Source of the DNA: Durusdinium trenchii
Lineage: Eukaryota > Sar > Dinophyceae > Suessiales > Symbiodiniaceae
Assembly: GCA_963970005.1 (NCBI GenBank)
Contig: CAXAMN010020890.1
Span: 1,028,046-1,092,045, forward strand
Length of the DNA: 64,000 bases
Direction: 5' to 3'
The notes beneath the pieces are model-generated. The model had not been told where the DNA came from, did no database searches, and was given only the letters and a program-made list of their open reading frames with translations. Made by a program: the position numbers and the translations under genes. Shown here one piece after another: positions 1-12,566 of this stretch; within the stretch, counting starts at the first letter, position 1; each line of letters opens with the position of its first letter.

Positions 1-869
1 TCCAATCTGGCAGCTGTGCTGAAATTGCAGAGTATACAAATTGACCTATTGATATTCCAGATTGAAACAAGTGGTTGGAAACCCTCGAACCATGTTGAAT
101 CTTGGAAAACATTCGAACATACGGAGATAACCAAGCACACGTGGGACAGCAGCACTGCATGCACGCGGGTTTGGTATGCGGCATTTGGAAGATCATATCG
201 TGGTAGGGTGGAAAGGGAACTTCAAAACGGTACCTCGCTAACCACTAGTTTGTAGCGGAAAACGCTCTTTGAAGGTGCCATTCTCAGGGTCCATGTTAGT
301 TTTCGGGGAGTTTATTTTTTTTCAGAAGGTCGTTCTTGACAGTCGTGGGGTGAAGGATAGGGTGGCCCACGAGGAGCAAGTCAGACTGAAAAATATGGCC
401 TAGGTATGCCTAGGTTGATCAAAGACTGGTTGGTGGTTTCAACTCACTTGAAAAGTATTAGTCAGTGGGTTCAATAATCCCTAAGTAAAGGTTGAAAATT
501 AACAAAAAATAACAACAATACATAGACTATAGATCTCTCAAACCACCACCCAGAAGAAACATGATGAGCTCATTCTATTCCATGGTTTCTTCCCTGCATC
601 ACTACTCAACAGCGCCAGCACCGGTTCACACCCAACAAGTCGATGGGGGCACAAACTTCCATGCCACCATTACGTGCTGGGATCATATCCCGCCCGTTGA
701 CCGCTCTGAAGTCCGACAGACGAAGTTGGCATGACCTAAAATGTGGTTTCTAGAGGAACCCTAATTACATGGTTGTGGGATAGGTCACCAGGGTCTACCC
801 ACAGCTTGATTCATTCATATTAAAATATTCATTCCCAAATTGCTTTGCGCTTAAAGAACTCGCCCTGTC

Positions 870-956
870 TCATCTCTCTGATCTGTCTGCCCCGGCCCAC
901 TTGTCACGCCCATCCTCCATGAGCGGGGCCACTTTCACCCGCAGCTCCGAAGGGGC
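870..956 (-). CDS. Terminal exon of an unknown gene
   Basis: The reading frame on the minus strand starts after a CACAAG acceptor at 956 and runs 28 codons to a TGA at 870. It contains LRVKVAPLMEDGRDKW. About 18 of 23 central codons end in G or C, as in the well-supported exons of this window, while the other frames do not. No domain is recognised. The acceptor lacks a strong pyrimidine tract and the upstream exon was not found, so the exon start is uncertain. The frame could also continue by splicing before the stop. Confidence 0.4.
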   Translation of the reverse strand, partial: APSELRVKVAPLMEDGRDKWAGADRSER

Positions 957-1710
957 CTTGTGGCTTCGATTGTGTGAGATTACAGAATTGACATCGAAAA
1001 CAAGGCAACGCGGGTCAGTCCCCGAAATCTCGGTTTCGGTCGTGTTTTGGTCAATTTGCAGAACTCGGTTTTGGTCCATTTCAGAGGACTTCAGACTGGC
1101 TGTCTCGAACGCGGCAGACGGCTTTAGACAGGGTTTTACCGGTCAAAAGGACGGCCAAAAAACACTCCAATCACCTTAGTTGGAGCAAGACTCACCGGAA
1201 TGTTGTCCCGCAAGACCGACTACAAATGATCCCAGCGAAAACCGACTACAACAGGTGCAAAGCACCAAGTGGTGGGGTAAGATATACAAATAATAGGGCA
1301 AGTAGGGCAAGTAGGGCTGTATGCGGAATGCAAATGTCTCTTTTACGGAGCGACCCTGTCAGCTTCAGTCAGGGCGGTTGCAGCAGACGTGGCAGTTGCC
1401 CGCGTGCTTCGTCTCTCGGCACGGTCTGACCGGTCAGACCGGCACCGCTCATCGACATCACCGGACGGTGGCATCGACTCTGACAAAAGTGAGTACCCTC
1501 TAGACTATTACGCAATAAGGTACCCTCTAAAACAAAAATAGAAAGATCTAGACAATAGTCTGCCTGGCTACTCATGCGTGGTTCCCTAAAAAAAACAGGT
1601 TTGTGGGGGTTGTGGAGTGAGTGGCGTTCCTCTGTCACTAAACTTGTGCAGTGGGGACTCTGTTCATCGGATCCAGATCAAACTCATTTGCCGTCAAGCG
1701 CAATAATGCC

Positions 1711-1932
1711 TCATGTTCTGCCCAATCCCAGCATGTCAAGGCAACACCGCATCGTCTTTGAAGGCAACACCTGCTTGCAGAACGCAGTCTTTACCAAACT
1801 CAAAAACGTAGTAACAACCGGCGGTTGCAATAACTGGAATGTTGCGTTGTCCATGATCGTTTGATCTGCAAGCAACAGCGCTCCCATCACTTCAGAGAAG
1901 CACTGAATGATCAAATCTGCCGACCAGTACAA
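1711..1932 (-). pseudogene. Decayed RCC1-like repeat fragment
   Basis: Read on the minus strand, this segment lines up base by base with the RCC1-like block at 38.0-38.2 kb: the same order of a GAAGTGATGGGAGCGCTGTTGC stretch (given here in part), a GGACAANGCAACATTCC stretch, then codons for a FGKDCVLQAG-type motif. The intact frame is lost: the longest open frame reads the repeat out of frame, and the motif is recovered only by switching frames. It ends by a CATGCTGGGATTGGGC stretch, also present at 38.05 kb. I infer a truncated, frameshifted copy of a dispersed family whose intact members carry RCC1 repeats and a ubiquitin-like tail. Confidence 0.55.
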
Positions 1933-2676
1933 ACGCCCCAGGGCTTCCCAACAAGTGTTGGAGGATCCATGTGTTTGTTCATCAAAGCTTCATCCGTGCT
2001 CTTCCCGCCACCGACACCTGCCCCAAACAACCGAGCGTTCCGAGCCATCTCCAGCAAGCTTTCAGGCGTCCAAGAGAGGCATGGTGCCTCAGGCGATCAG
2101 TTCGTTTCGCACGTGAATCGCCTCTGAGTTCCACAGGTCATGGAGTCCACATGGGTCAAGGAATTATTTGTGCCAGTTGCAAACGACCTGAATCCTCTCA
2201 AAAGATGGTTCAACATTGGATGTCTCTTCAAATATTCATGGGTCTCTCTTTTGCTCCAGCAGCTCCAAACCAACATCAACAATTCTCAAGAGTTGATGCT
2301 CGGCACGCGCGCGGTGACCGAAAGTTTGCTAGATGTTCCAAGCTTACACCTCTGTCAAAAGCCTCAAGGGGATGGATCAAAGATTTGCCTTGCTGCTTGG
2401 TGTGGTGAATGTTGGGCGGAGCTGACCAATACTGCTTCAACCGGCAGATCAACCCATGAACCCCGTGAACACTCCGGCCAAACTCATGAACTTAGCTGGA
2501 GCCAAGCAGAAAAAGAAATGCTGAACACCAGAATATGCTGAGCGAGATGACTTACTCTATATTGAACCCGTGTTGCGCTGGGATTCTGCAGAGTCCTTGC
2601 AACGGGATTCCGGCATCCTTTGAAGAAATGCCTCATTCGCGCTGAGAGCGCCCAACCCAAGACTCAGGTATTGCAC

Positions 2677-3152
2677 CTTGCAAGAGCACAGGCCTTGGAC
2701 CACGAGCTACACAGGGCCACGACTGGTGGCAGTGAGGGCTTTGGCACTCGCTGGTCACTTGGATGAACCGTTTCTTCATCCGACTCACATCCACTGTCTG
2801 AAATGCTCATCCGAAGTAGTTCCACTATACCTGGGGAATGAAGCGCAGGAGTGAGGCTCCCTTCCATACACTCCCAATAACAGCATAAAACCAACATCTA
2901 ACCGAATAAGCAGAAAACAGCATGTTCCCCTCCGTTTTCATAGCATCGCGTATCTGATTCCATGAATTCACTGGATCCATTTCTCTCCGACTGGGCCAGC
3001 AACACACAGCATCTCTGGGCTCCTGGCGTATTGGTGGCCACATACTCCCTGACCTCGGTTTGGTGCTCGGGCTCAGCCAGGGGCCATGTACGCTCAGCCA
3101 CGTGTTCAGAGCCGATGAGTGTGAGCTCCAAATGGTGGGCACCCAAAACATC
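2677..3152 (-). CDS. Unknown gene, two probable exons
   Basis: Two minus-strand exons are likely. The first starts at 3152 after an AAGAG acceptor, contains HHLELTLIGSEHVAER and EPEHQTEVREYVATN, and has about 70 percent G or C at third positions; its donor, near 2960-3010, is unresolved. The second, 2797-2677, follows a TTTCAG acceptor, is 40 codons long, contains SRMKKRFIQVTSECQSPHC, and ends at a CAAG|GTGC donor. The same DNA in 2677-2797 is also open in another frame (ESDEETVHPSD), but its third positions are less G/C-rich. No family is recognised. The pairing of the two exons in one gene is inferred from strand and closeness only. Confidence 0.42.
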
Positions 3153-6100
3153 CTCTTGAGAACTTCTCTTTGATGCAGCTAGTGCATGGCACTCACTTCG
3201 GCCATCTTCTGCCGCACAGAGGCCTTTGTCAAAGCATCTGAGACACCTGCAAAGGACTCCGGGGTGAGATTCTCCGCCGGTACCTCCCAGAAACGCCGGT
3301 ACCCAGCGAGCGAGAAGATCCAGGCACCGAGCTAACAGAGACTCTTCCTTCGGTCAGAACAGGTGCGGAGTTTCCAACAGAACTGTATTCGGTCACCAAT
3401 TCGGTCACCAATTCGGCCTTGTTGTAACAAGGACCCGAGACCTCTGAGAGGTCTGAAGACCCCCAGTGGGTACTGTTGTTCATGAAAGTTCTGCCAAATC
3501 TATCAGCTACTGGATGTGCAACACGCAACAATGCACAGAGCAAAATCGTCCGCGAACTGGTAGAGATGTCCATGAGGACTGCAAACTCTTCTCTCAGCCC
3601 CGAATGTCCTACCATTGCTGCTCAAAAAGCTGAATGAAACTGATCCGACTCACAAGGCTTCTGACACTGCCTCTGACATGTTGAGTACATGTCAATGCAA
3701 ATAATTAGATATATCATATCGGAGAGCTCCATCATCGAAAAGACTTGTCGCTTTTTGGGCACTTCAGGAGATTATGCCATCTTGCATGGAATGTCTTCAC
3801 AGAAAACATGAACCTGAACGCATAGAAATGTGACCAAAGGACAGAACCGCAACAGCAATGACAGCAACAAACCTCCAAACGAAGAAATAGAAACAAGGAC
3901 TTTTCATTGTCGCTGAACCCTGGACGCTCCCCATGACGCTCGGCACCCGCTCCACTGAGATCTTCATCGTCACCTGTCAGCTCAGCAATGGACGAGGGAA
4001 CTGAGGGGTTTCCACCTGTGAAACCGAGACGTTCAACCCAATTGCAGTGATCCGCAAGCGTCCCAAATCGATCACCACTGGAAATTGGGACAAAGGTTCT
4101 AAAGGCAGCTCAGCAACATTCTAAGGTCACCCTACAGCTGTTGCATCCACAGGAAAAAAATGGAAGCACTTTAAGGCACCATAAGGCACCCATGCTGTGT
4201 GCAACCTATCATGAGGGAGCCCAGCGCATTAGAGAGTCCAACAGGACACCCCACAGCCCCTGTGATGCGTACGACTAGGATGACATATGTGGTACCTGCA
4301 CCATGCATATCCATGCATGGCGTTCTGGAGCCCAGCATCCATGTTCGGCCTTCAGATCTACCTGCATCCATTCGTCGAACGTGAAGCAAGTTCTACCAAA
4401 GAAAATCACTTCCAAAAACCCTCCTCCCTGCGGTGTTTCCAGCTCGAACCTAGGTATAGTGCTTGCAGGCTCCCCTCAACATCACCTCAACATCGCCGAC
4501 CCGACCCGATCGGTCCGTGGATCGAACAGCCGACCGGTCCCGGTCGGAACGATCCCCTGCCCCTTCCCCTCGCACCTGCTGGGATCGGGTTCGATCTTTG
4601 GACACATCCGGTCCGTCAGTCCCGAGCGGTGCCCGCGATGCCCGCCCTTGGTTCCGTTCGTAGCAAGGCCAGGAGCCCCTAGGAGCGTCCTTGCCTAAGT
4701 CTCTGTCATGCCAAGATGTCAAGTCTCTGTCTGTTTGACAGGATCTTCATCTGTGTCGGATTGGGTCAAAAAGGACTTGAGGGATCTTGAGTGACTAAAC
4801 AATGTGTGCCGTATCAACAGCCTGTCCTGACTCCAAAGAAAATGACTAAGACTTCGTTGCCTCAATCTCACATTCACCATTAGTTTGGGAGCAGGTGGTC
4901 CTGCTTCCGTCTCCGTGCATCCAAAGACACTGTGTCGCTGGAACTTGAACATCAATAGCTTGAATCAAAGCATATGAATCACCCTGCATTTGGAAGTTGG
5001 TGTCTCAGAAATCAAGCCTTGCGGTACTCTCCCGTCTCTTGCAAATTCTGGAGCAAGCGTCTCACCGTACCCAGCCAGCCGGGCGATGTCAATGGCATCT
5101 GCCGGGCATCTGCCGGAGCACCCAGGGTGTTTTTTGAAGCCTCATCCAACCAAAACTATCAAAACTGAGGGATACTCCCAAAATGTCGCTCTGGCAACGT
5201 AGGGCAGGCCTTTGTGAGGATACTTGAGATCCGTAGGGCAGGCAAACGACCTAGATGAGCTTGAACCTCCGTAAGATGTCTCGACCCCCTCACAATTGTG
5301 CCAGGGGGAGGCGGAGGGCAGTTCCGACAGTAATGCCCTTGTGGTCGACGATGATATGCTTCCATCGAAAGCGATTGTGAAGAACTTTCACCATCTCACA
5401 ACATAGTAGATGTGGAATTCTTGGCAGGTTAGTATATGTGTCAGTATAAAATGAATTAAATCATCTAATCAAAATCGTCTTGTGTTGTGCTAAATATGGT
5501 TAAATGAACCGAAAGAGGATCGCAATTTGGGAACCTCCTGGAGATGTTCTATCGCTGGCGCATGATTTCGCACCCCCCTGGTTGACCCATGAACATGAAC
5601 ACTCAGAAACCGCATGGACTATCAGGATATCATAGGATATTCACCTCCCATGATTTGGGAATGTTTTGAGGTTCTAAGCATTGACCCACATACGTTTGAA
5701 GAGTGCCCCCAGCCGCTCAGAGTGCCCCCTTTGATGTTGATGTGACAAGCGCAGGATAGCTGACCTTGGGCAAATTCCCACGGAGGATCTTCGGTACATG
5801 TCCAGTTGTTCTGGGTCTATCCAATTCTGGGTCTTCATAAGTTTGGATTTTGAAACCTTTGCCTCCCAAAACGTCCACGTCCACCGCGGATCCGTTTTTG
5901 CCATGGCAACCTTCGGTCACTTGCATCTTACCGTGCATCGAATTGCCTCCTCCATCGGGTGGACACACGTGGCTCCCGGACAAGCCCAGAGACGCGGGAC
6001 GATCTCGCGGGAGGTTCAGGGTCCCATTCCGTCCAGAACAAGCAAGGTGCTTTCACGATGGGTGAGGAAGCCAGGAAAGAAGGGGGTCCAATCATGGAAG

Positions 6101-7304
6101 GAACGTATGTACTAAGTTTTGCAATGTTTTCACAATGGCAGTGGCAAACATGACCATGGATCTTGAACTATCTTGGTGGGATGATGCCATGGTTTTCTCC
6201 ACTTGGCCCAACACAGCTTGATTGAAGTCTTTTTCATCTGATCCCACTTCTTGTCTTAGTTTCATGCGCACCCGACTGAGGCGGTAGGGCATTCACCAAA
6301 TTAGCCAGAGGCCACAAGCTCCGCGACTTGCTTGGGGCCGGCCTGGCAGGATGCCAATCATACGGTCAGGTTGCTTGAAGCGCCTGAGACCAAGGGGATC
6401 TGTTTTGCGTCATGTGGTACAAGGAGATTCTGTGTGAATCGTCGTGAATCATGGGGTCGCTTCTCTTTTGGCGAAGACTGCAAAGTACTGAAAAGCCGTA
6501 GAATGAACCCCATGGATTTTCTGCAAGTGAAATAAGAAACCTCAACTTTTAACCGTTGAGAACCAAACGCGCTTGTCGAACCGCGATGATGTGCATATTC
6601 GAGCTCTGGGGTTTACAAGCAAATAGATTGCATGATTAATGTCGTTGAGATGAGGTTCTTGAGCCCAAGATGCAACAAACAAAACAGCCCCGCCAGAAAA
6701 AAACGCATCATGTTCTTACTTGCAAACAAAAGACCCAACAACAGCGTAGAAGAGCATACCAGTGCACATCCATTTGCATCTTCTTCAAGCGCCCAATCAG
6801 TGTGGTAGCTCCTGGCTTTCACAACTATCCAACCAGATTGTGTTGCCTTGTAGAACCTCTTCAGAGTCAATCCAGCATTTGTTCATCTGAAGGTGAATTT
6901 CACTCTCCTTCCCCGTGCCACCACTGCTACTTTCAGCGCCCACCCAGCCTATTTGAGGAAGGTTTCATTCAACTCAGAATCGCAGCGCAAGCTGTCACTG
7001 CGCGCATGCGTCCCGCCGCCCGCGCGTCGCTGCGGTGTCTCAGTGGCGCGGGCTGCCTGGCTGTTTTTTGGTCGACTCGATCGACGGATCAGAACCACCT
7101 GCAGCACAAAAAAGACGTAGCTCTGGTTGTCTGTTTCCTACGCAAGACTTTTGTCAGATGTGGGACTATCAAGTTCCCTGTTAAAAGGTTGTAGAAAAAG
7201 AGGTTCCTTTGGCGTCCCGTGACCGTTTTTCGACCAAGTCACGACCAAGTGATTAAGCAAAGAAAAACTAGATACGCAATCTGAAAAGCCCAAGAATTGG
7301 CCAC
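3153..7304. other. Stretch without a secure gene
   Basis: Nothing here passes the combined test of splice sites, frame and third-position bias. Weak minus-strand candidates are 3229-3615 (open 128 codons, contains EEFAVLMDIST), 4450-4722 (GC-rich, Arg/Asp/Ser-rich, built of short GGTCGGACC-like words that also occur in introns at 23.5, 35.2 and 63.75 kb), 5717-5904 (two competing frames, both ending at an AAG|GTCAGC donor) and 6970-7070 (frame with ATETPQRRAGGG). I regard these as possible exons at best. The rest appears to be intron or intergenic DNA. Confidence 0.5.
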
Positions 7305-8380
7305 CTACATAATCACATTTGCTGGCAAGGCCAGCGCCCCTCGCACCTTGCGACGTTCCTTGGGCGAGCGACCTGGGATGAGAAGAAAAGGAGTCAGACT
7401 TCCGCGAGGTCAGATCAAGATCAAGTGCAATTGTCATCCATTCCAGTGTTGGGTAACTGCACTATGTGTTGACTATGGGTCACTCACTTTTGTCTTGGTA
7501 GGGTTCCCAGGATCTGCAGATCCGTGGCTTAAAAAACAAGGGCGATTGGTACCTCTGGAAAGATCCATGGCGCTCCCTAATTATCAATTAAGGTAATCCT
7601 TGGCAGAACCTCCAGCAGGCCCCATCAAACTCCTCACCCTGAATCCACTCATCAGTTTTTGGTGAAAAAGGATTGGGGAAAACTCGAAACAAACATAACA
7701 AACAACCACCAAAGTTGATGCTTCCCAATGGATTCCTGACCAAGATTGCTAATCAGAAGATTCGAGAGTGAAGAATTGTAATCTGATATCATCAGATCAT
7801 TTGGATGATATCTTCCCACGCTTAGTCCTTGGTTTCCTTTTTCCATCCTTTCCTTTCTCACCTTCCGACCCCTTCGCTGCCCCCCCCAGTTACCCCCCCC
7901 CCCACCCCACCCACAGCATCGCCTGGCTGCGCTTCACCCTCCGGGCCGATGGACCGCTCGCCGCTCTCGGACCTTCCCAGGGCGATGGAGACAGGTCATG
8001 AAGGTCGGAGACGGGTCAGCCGACCACCGTGGTTTTGTTGAAGGGAAAACGGAATCAAAAAAAAAAACACGGAAACGCGAGCTTTCCGTGTGGAAAGAAC
8101 AGTAGCCGCATGTGGCAAGTAGGACCTGGTGGGAAAGGTGTGCAGTGCCTTCAAGGTCTTTTCTGTGGTACTTTGGTTTGGGTTGGTTTCTCCATTCTCA
8201 GAGGCCCCAACCCTGACAGCCCGCTTTGAGTATCCAATTTCTTGCTGTCCCGATGTTTCAAAGTTACATCAACCCCAGCGGATCGCCCAACCAACCCAAC
8301 CACGGCCACGATCGCCCCGCTGCGGATCACCTCTCTCCCACCGGTCGCCTTTGAGAGGAGCTCCGTGTCTCGGGCGTCGC
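7305..8380 (-). CDS. Unknown gene, three probable exons
   Basis: Three minus-strand segments share strand, strong third-position G/C and usable splice sites. Exon 8380-8304 (contains RDTELLSKATGGREVIRSG) follows a CCGGAG acceptor and may end at a GT donor within GCC|GTGG. Exon 7972-7923 (SESGERSIGPEGEAQP) lies between an AAG acceptor and a possible GC donor. Exon 7372-7305 follows a good TCTTCTCATCCCAG acceptor, encodes RSPKERRKVRGALALP, and ends in a TAG at 7305, so it may be the 3' end of the gene. Phases between the exons are not all proven and one exon may be missing. No domain is recognised. Confidence 0.4.
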
Positions 8381-9365
8381 CTCCGGTCATGGGACCGGTG
8401 AGCAGCGGCTGAACCGCGCGCTGCTAAGAGGTGTTCGGTTGGGGTGGGGCCTTTTGGAACTCTTAGTAAGTTTGTGCTTCTGCTGCATGTTTCCTTGTTC
8501 AAAAATGGTTCTCTCATCTTCGAAGTCTGAGTTTTGAAGAAGGCCGGACATTGGTGTACCACCTTTTCCATTAATCTGCCTACTTGAAGTGGAAGGGCAT
8601 GTATTGAGTCACCCGTGCTTGCAGAAGGTCACCCGGCTGCATGGAAACGCAGCAACACCTTGGAAACTTTTACGGAAGTACGTGTTCAAAAACTGCTGTA
8701 CATCATCATTGTACATCAAGGATTGCCATTGAAGTGTGTAGCTTTTGGGGGACCAAAACCCAACGAGAACGCAGGTTTAGTCTCATTTTCGGATTACATC
8801 ATTGCATCCCAACAAACAGGCGAACTGCGGGGGCACACATGGCTACACTGGCGCAAGTACGGCCGCGCAAGTCCCACCCCCCCAGTTCCCAATAAGAACT
8901 TGAGCAATCCCACAACACCCATAGAGTGCTGGAAGAAGTGCTGGTTCGGTTCTTGAGTCTCCAAATAAACCGATTCTTGATGGAATCCAGCAAATGGTAC
9001 TATCTTATTCACCTGGTTTGAATATGGTGATGAACTGATACTCCAAAGCTTGGAGAAAGCGTCTTGATGCATCTAACATCATTTAACCTGCATGGAAACG
9101 CAGCATCCAGACACCTCTTTACAAGACCAAACAACATCACACAAGTACGGAAGAGTACTCAGGAGGCCCCTGAAGAACCTGAAGAAGTATGAGCAACTTC
9201 CGAGGACAGGGATCTGCCGACGACTATGAGCAACCATCTCCCCACACGGTGAAACACTGCGAAAGACTCTCCTCAACACTATCAAATACTCTCCTCAAAA
9301 AGACCTGTCCTCCACACTTGTTGCTCAAAAAAGCGGATCTCTTCCATCAGATCCAGACCTTGGAG

Positions 9366-9563
9366 CTACGCGTCCCAGGCTTCTGCAACTGCCTGGCGGT
9401 GGCCGGACATCGGGTCGCACGCACCGTGCAGCGCATGCACCATGCAGAACCTGAACGCCTCACCGAACTCCTCACAACTCGCAGATCGAACGCCGGATGT
9501 GCTGCTCGGCCACTCATGAACATGTTCATCCCAAAGCATGTCTTCATCTGAATCATCTGGCCT
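9366..9563 (-). CDS. Terminal exon of an unknown gene
   Basis: After a GAGCTTGCAG acceptor at 9563 the minus strand is open for 65 codons to a TAG at 9366. The product is acidic at its start (RPDDSDEDMLWDEH) and contains CEEFGEAFRFCMVHALHG. A second frame of similar length on the same strand is very Arg-rich and looks like the shadow frame. No family is recognised. No upstream exon was found in 9.6-11.1 kb. Confidence 0.4.
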   Translation of the reverse strand, partial: RPDDSDEDMLWDEHVHEWPSSTSGVRSASCEEFGEAFRFCMVHALHGACDPMSGHRQAVAEAWDA

Positions 9564-11181
9564 CTGCAAGCTCAGTGCCATTTCACCTTAATTCAAGGAC
9601 TGGGTGGCGAAACGCCCTGTGGACCGAAGGATCTGGAGTCGACTGAAGGATCTTCCAGCATCGACTGAATAAGCATCCCGTAGCACAACCCCACAGTGCT
9701 GGTCTCTAGCCTTCTCCCAAACAACACAGCCCCCACTTAGCAGAGGAAGACAGTCTTCCACACCCTTCTATTAGTCAATAACAGTGAATATGTTCGTTTG
9801 TCGGAATTTTACATCAAGAATCAAGGGCGTCAATTGCCACCGAAAGACGCCAGTAATCCAACTCGGAGCGCAAAGTCTCAAGGCTCTCTTGCCGCACGGA
9901 GGGATTTTGCCTGGAGGACCACACGACTATCAACAGCAAGGGTCAATAGTTGGTGGGCCCTCCACCCACAGAACCAGGTGTGTGTTCAGCAACATTCAGT
10001 TTCTCCTGTTGCAACAAATTCTCCTGTATCTGCACAAGTTGGAACGATCATGTTACCTGATCAGTTCAACTTGGTCTTCGATGTTGAACGTGCACTGGTC
10101 TCTGTACAGCCTAGCTTGATCTTTCCGAAGAAGCCCAAGCAACCTTGGTCGAAACATGTTGAAACCTGGTTTTGGGAAATTCAGCTTCACACGGACCTAA
10201 ACCATCTAGGCTATAGGGGGATCTTTGGACTGAGGTAGCCAAAGGCCTCCGGATCACATGGTCCCATATCTGCTTGATTCCGCAAAAACTCCATCGAAAA
10301 GCTGCGTACTCTCAACTCTTCGCACCCCCACTCTCCAGTCCTACATCGGACAAGACGTGCCAATCATCTGTGGTCCTCATGTGAGTGTGCCCGAGTGTGC
10401 CAGCCATGTCTACCCATACTGACTCCAGGTGGAAGGCCTCCTGGAGATGAGCTCCTCCGACTCATCCTCGGCAGCATGAAAAGGGGGCTTCGGCAAGTCC
10501 AGTGGCTTTTCTTTGTCCAAACAGCTTCATGTGAATCAAAGATGCTTGCAGTTCCTACTGACAAAAGAATAGGCATGAGAGTAGTGAATACTGGACAACC
10601 TTTGGTAAAGGAGCCTCTACAAGCCTTGAGCTGCTACAGTAACTTTCAATCTGCTGTCCCTTCTACCAGGTTGTTTCTTGCACCTGCATTTTTTCTGTGA
10701 CAAAACCAATTTCGCCAGTCGCCCATTCATTCCACACCTGCCCATCAGCTAAGGGCCAATCACCCCCTCTCCTCACTGCAGCAATGGCCTGTTAGCGCAA
10801 GACCTTCTGGAGTCTTTATACAGCATATAATATACCTATATATATATATATGTTATTGTATATACAGTAGAAAGATGTACATGTCATGAGAAAGATTATT
10901 GCAAGTGTCCATCTGGATAACATCAACAAGGGCCGAACCCCGAACCCTGATGCTTTTGTGTGTGTGTGTGTTCGATAAGTCTAATTGATCGTTTCCATCA
11001 CCTTCTACTTCGTCCAACTTATAGCTTGCAGATCCCGATACTATGATCTGTTTTACTATATATACTTCTTGAAATCAAACACTCGTGGTAGTTGGTCCCA
11101 CACGCTCCCACGTCGGTGCGGTCTGGTCTGACGCTTTCCTGCCCAGGTCTGGTCTACGTTCATGCGGCTTTCACGAAGGTC
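9564..11181. other. Stretch without a secure gene
   Basis: No exon with matching splice sites was recognised on either strand. The region holds an AT-rich (TA)n tract near 10.83 kb, a (TG)6 run near 10.97 kb, and short open frames on both strands without domain resemblance. It is probably intron or intergenic DNA between the exons ending at 11,182 and starting at 9563. Confidence 0.5.
10826..10862. repeat. (TA)n microsatellite
   Basis: AT-rich tract with alternating TA steps, continued downstream by more AT-rich DNA. No other feature was seen in it. Confidence 0.75.
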
Positions 11182-11274
11182 TCATGCGGCTTTCACAGTC
11201 CAACGTGCCTCCCGCGCATTGGTGGCTGCCTGCTTTGCCATAGCTTGCGCCGCAGGTTGCTCTCCCAACATCTC
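11182..11274 (-). CDS. Terminal exon of an unknown gene
   Basis: After a CTTCTGAG acceptor at 11,274 the frame runs 30 codons to a TGA at 11,182: an Ala-rich, probably helical C-terminus containing GEQPAAQAMAKQAATNARE. It could be the end of the ankyrin gene upstream (16-12.6 kb) or of another gene; the connection was not traced. The open frame extends further upstream but contains no recognisable motif there. Confidence 0.38.
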   Translation of the reverse strand, partial: EMLGEQPAAQAMAKQAATNAREARWTVKAA

Positions 11275-11527
11275 CTCAGAAGTGAGGCAGCCTACATCAC
11301 CGGTCATCTTGCTGACTGGAAAAAGATTCCTCCACCCTGTTTCACAGAATTCAAACTGTGTCCGACATGCAGAAATGTTGAGATGAAGCATACTGGCATA
11401 CTGAATGAAACTCTGGACAACCCTGTCCGCCCCGCCCTGTTTTTGGTTCCTGCAGAAACTGTTCTTGATCACATCACCCGATGTCTGGAGACCACGCCAA
11501 GCAGAAGGGGGAGTAGGAGCAAGGACG

Positions 11528-11666
11528 CTACTAGTAGGAAAGGGCATCGCTTCTAGTAACAAGTGCCTTACTAGTAGGAACAAGAAGCTAGTAGAAACAA
11601 GTGCATCGCTTCTAGTAGCAAGTGCCTTCCTAGTAGTAACAAGAAGCTAGTAGAAACAAGAAGCTA
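11528..11666 (+). repeat. CTAGTAG/AACAAG array, dispersed family
   Basis: About 140 bases consist of variants of one word, roughly CTAGTAGNAACAAGNNGC, repeated about seven times with TGCCTT or TGCATCGCTT spacers. The same words occur in reverse orientation at 42,401-42,490. The array lies outside any recognised exon. No clear flanking duplication was seen at this copy, unlike the 42.4 kb copy. Confidence 0.75.
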
Positions 11667-12566
11667 AATTAGAATCTAATTAGAATCAAAAACAGATCAA
11701 AACCTTATCCCAAGTTGGCCTATGCCCAACCACACACAGCACTCTGGGTGTGTTTGTCACACAAATTTCAAGCAGCGAAACATGTCACTGGGATTTCTCG
11801 GAAAGCTGATACGGGAAATGAATCCCTTTGCCAAAGGACTCTTGGGATCTTTGGCGTATCTCAAAATGAGTGGAACGCAAGCAAGGGTTCGATTGGTCCC
11901 GGTCTAGTCTCCAAAGCTTCCGGGAACCTTTTTTTGAGACTCTCTCTCTCTGGTTCGGTTCACTGGCTGGCAGGATCCCAGCTAACAAGCACATGTCTTG
12001 ATCAAAATCAAGGAATTCTGGTTGACAAATAGAGACTGCACAAGTTCCTCACTGCACATTCCTGCGTGTTGTTGCAGGGAGACACTGAGCAGTCTCTGTG
12101 CACACACTCAATCAGCAAGTTCTCCACCTCTGCGACCATTTGCAAACATCAGCAAGGACGGCCATGCACCTGAATTGTCCTGCCGACAGGCCCAACGGAA
12201 GTCGCTGGGGAAAGGACAGTCTCCTGTTTGAGTTCGAGGATAGGGTGAACATCAAGGAACTCACAAGTCAAACAAATCACGCTTCCTGATGTGTTTCTTC
12301 CCAACAAGAGGGGTGCCGATTTAAGGGACACTTTCTTCATGGTGCTACAATCTCTTGGAGTATGACAGGCGCCGCATTCCTTTTGGTAGCAGCCCTTTTC
12401 CTTCACATATCCAAACGCCAAACACTCTGACGGACAAAGAGTATCCGAAGAAAACCTCGTGGTGTCAGTCCGGCGCCCCGAAACCTTTTCTGACAAGGGA
12501 ATGTCTTCATCAGCATCAACAAACCAAGGTAAACAAACAACAAGAACAACCACAACATGGCAAGTC

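Noticed and set aside
4450-4722. Arg/Asp/Ser-rich frame as an RS-domain protein
   Set aside because: The sequence is made of short GGTCGG/CCGACC words that recur in non-coding parts of the window, so the composition is probably not from coding.
6670-7194. 174-codon plus-strand open frame
   Set aside because: Composition is unbiased, no motif is seen, and the minus strand has a more G/C-biased frame in the same place.
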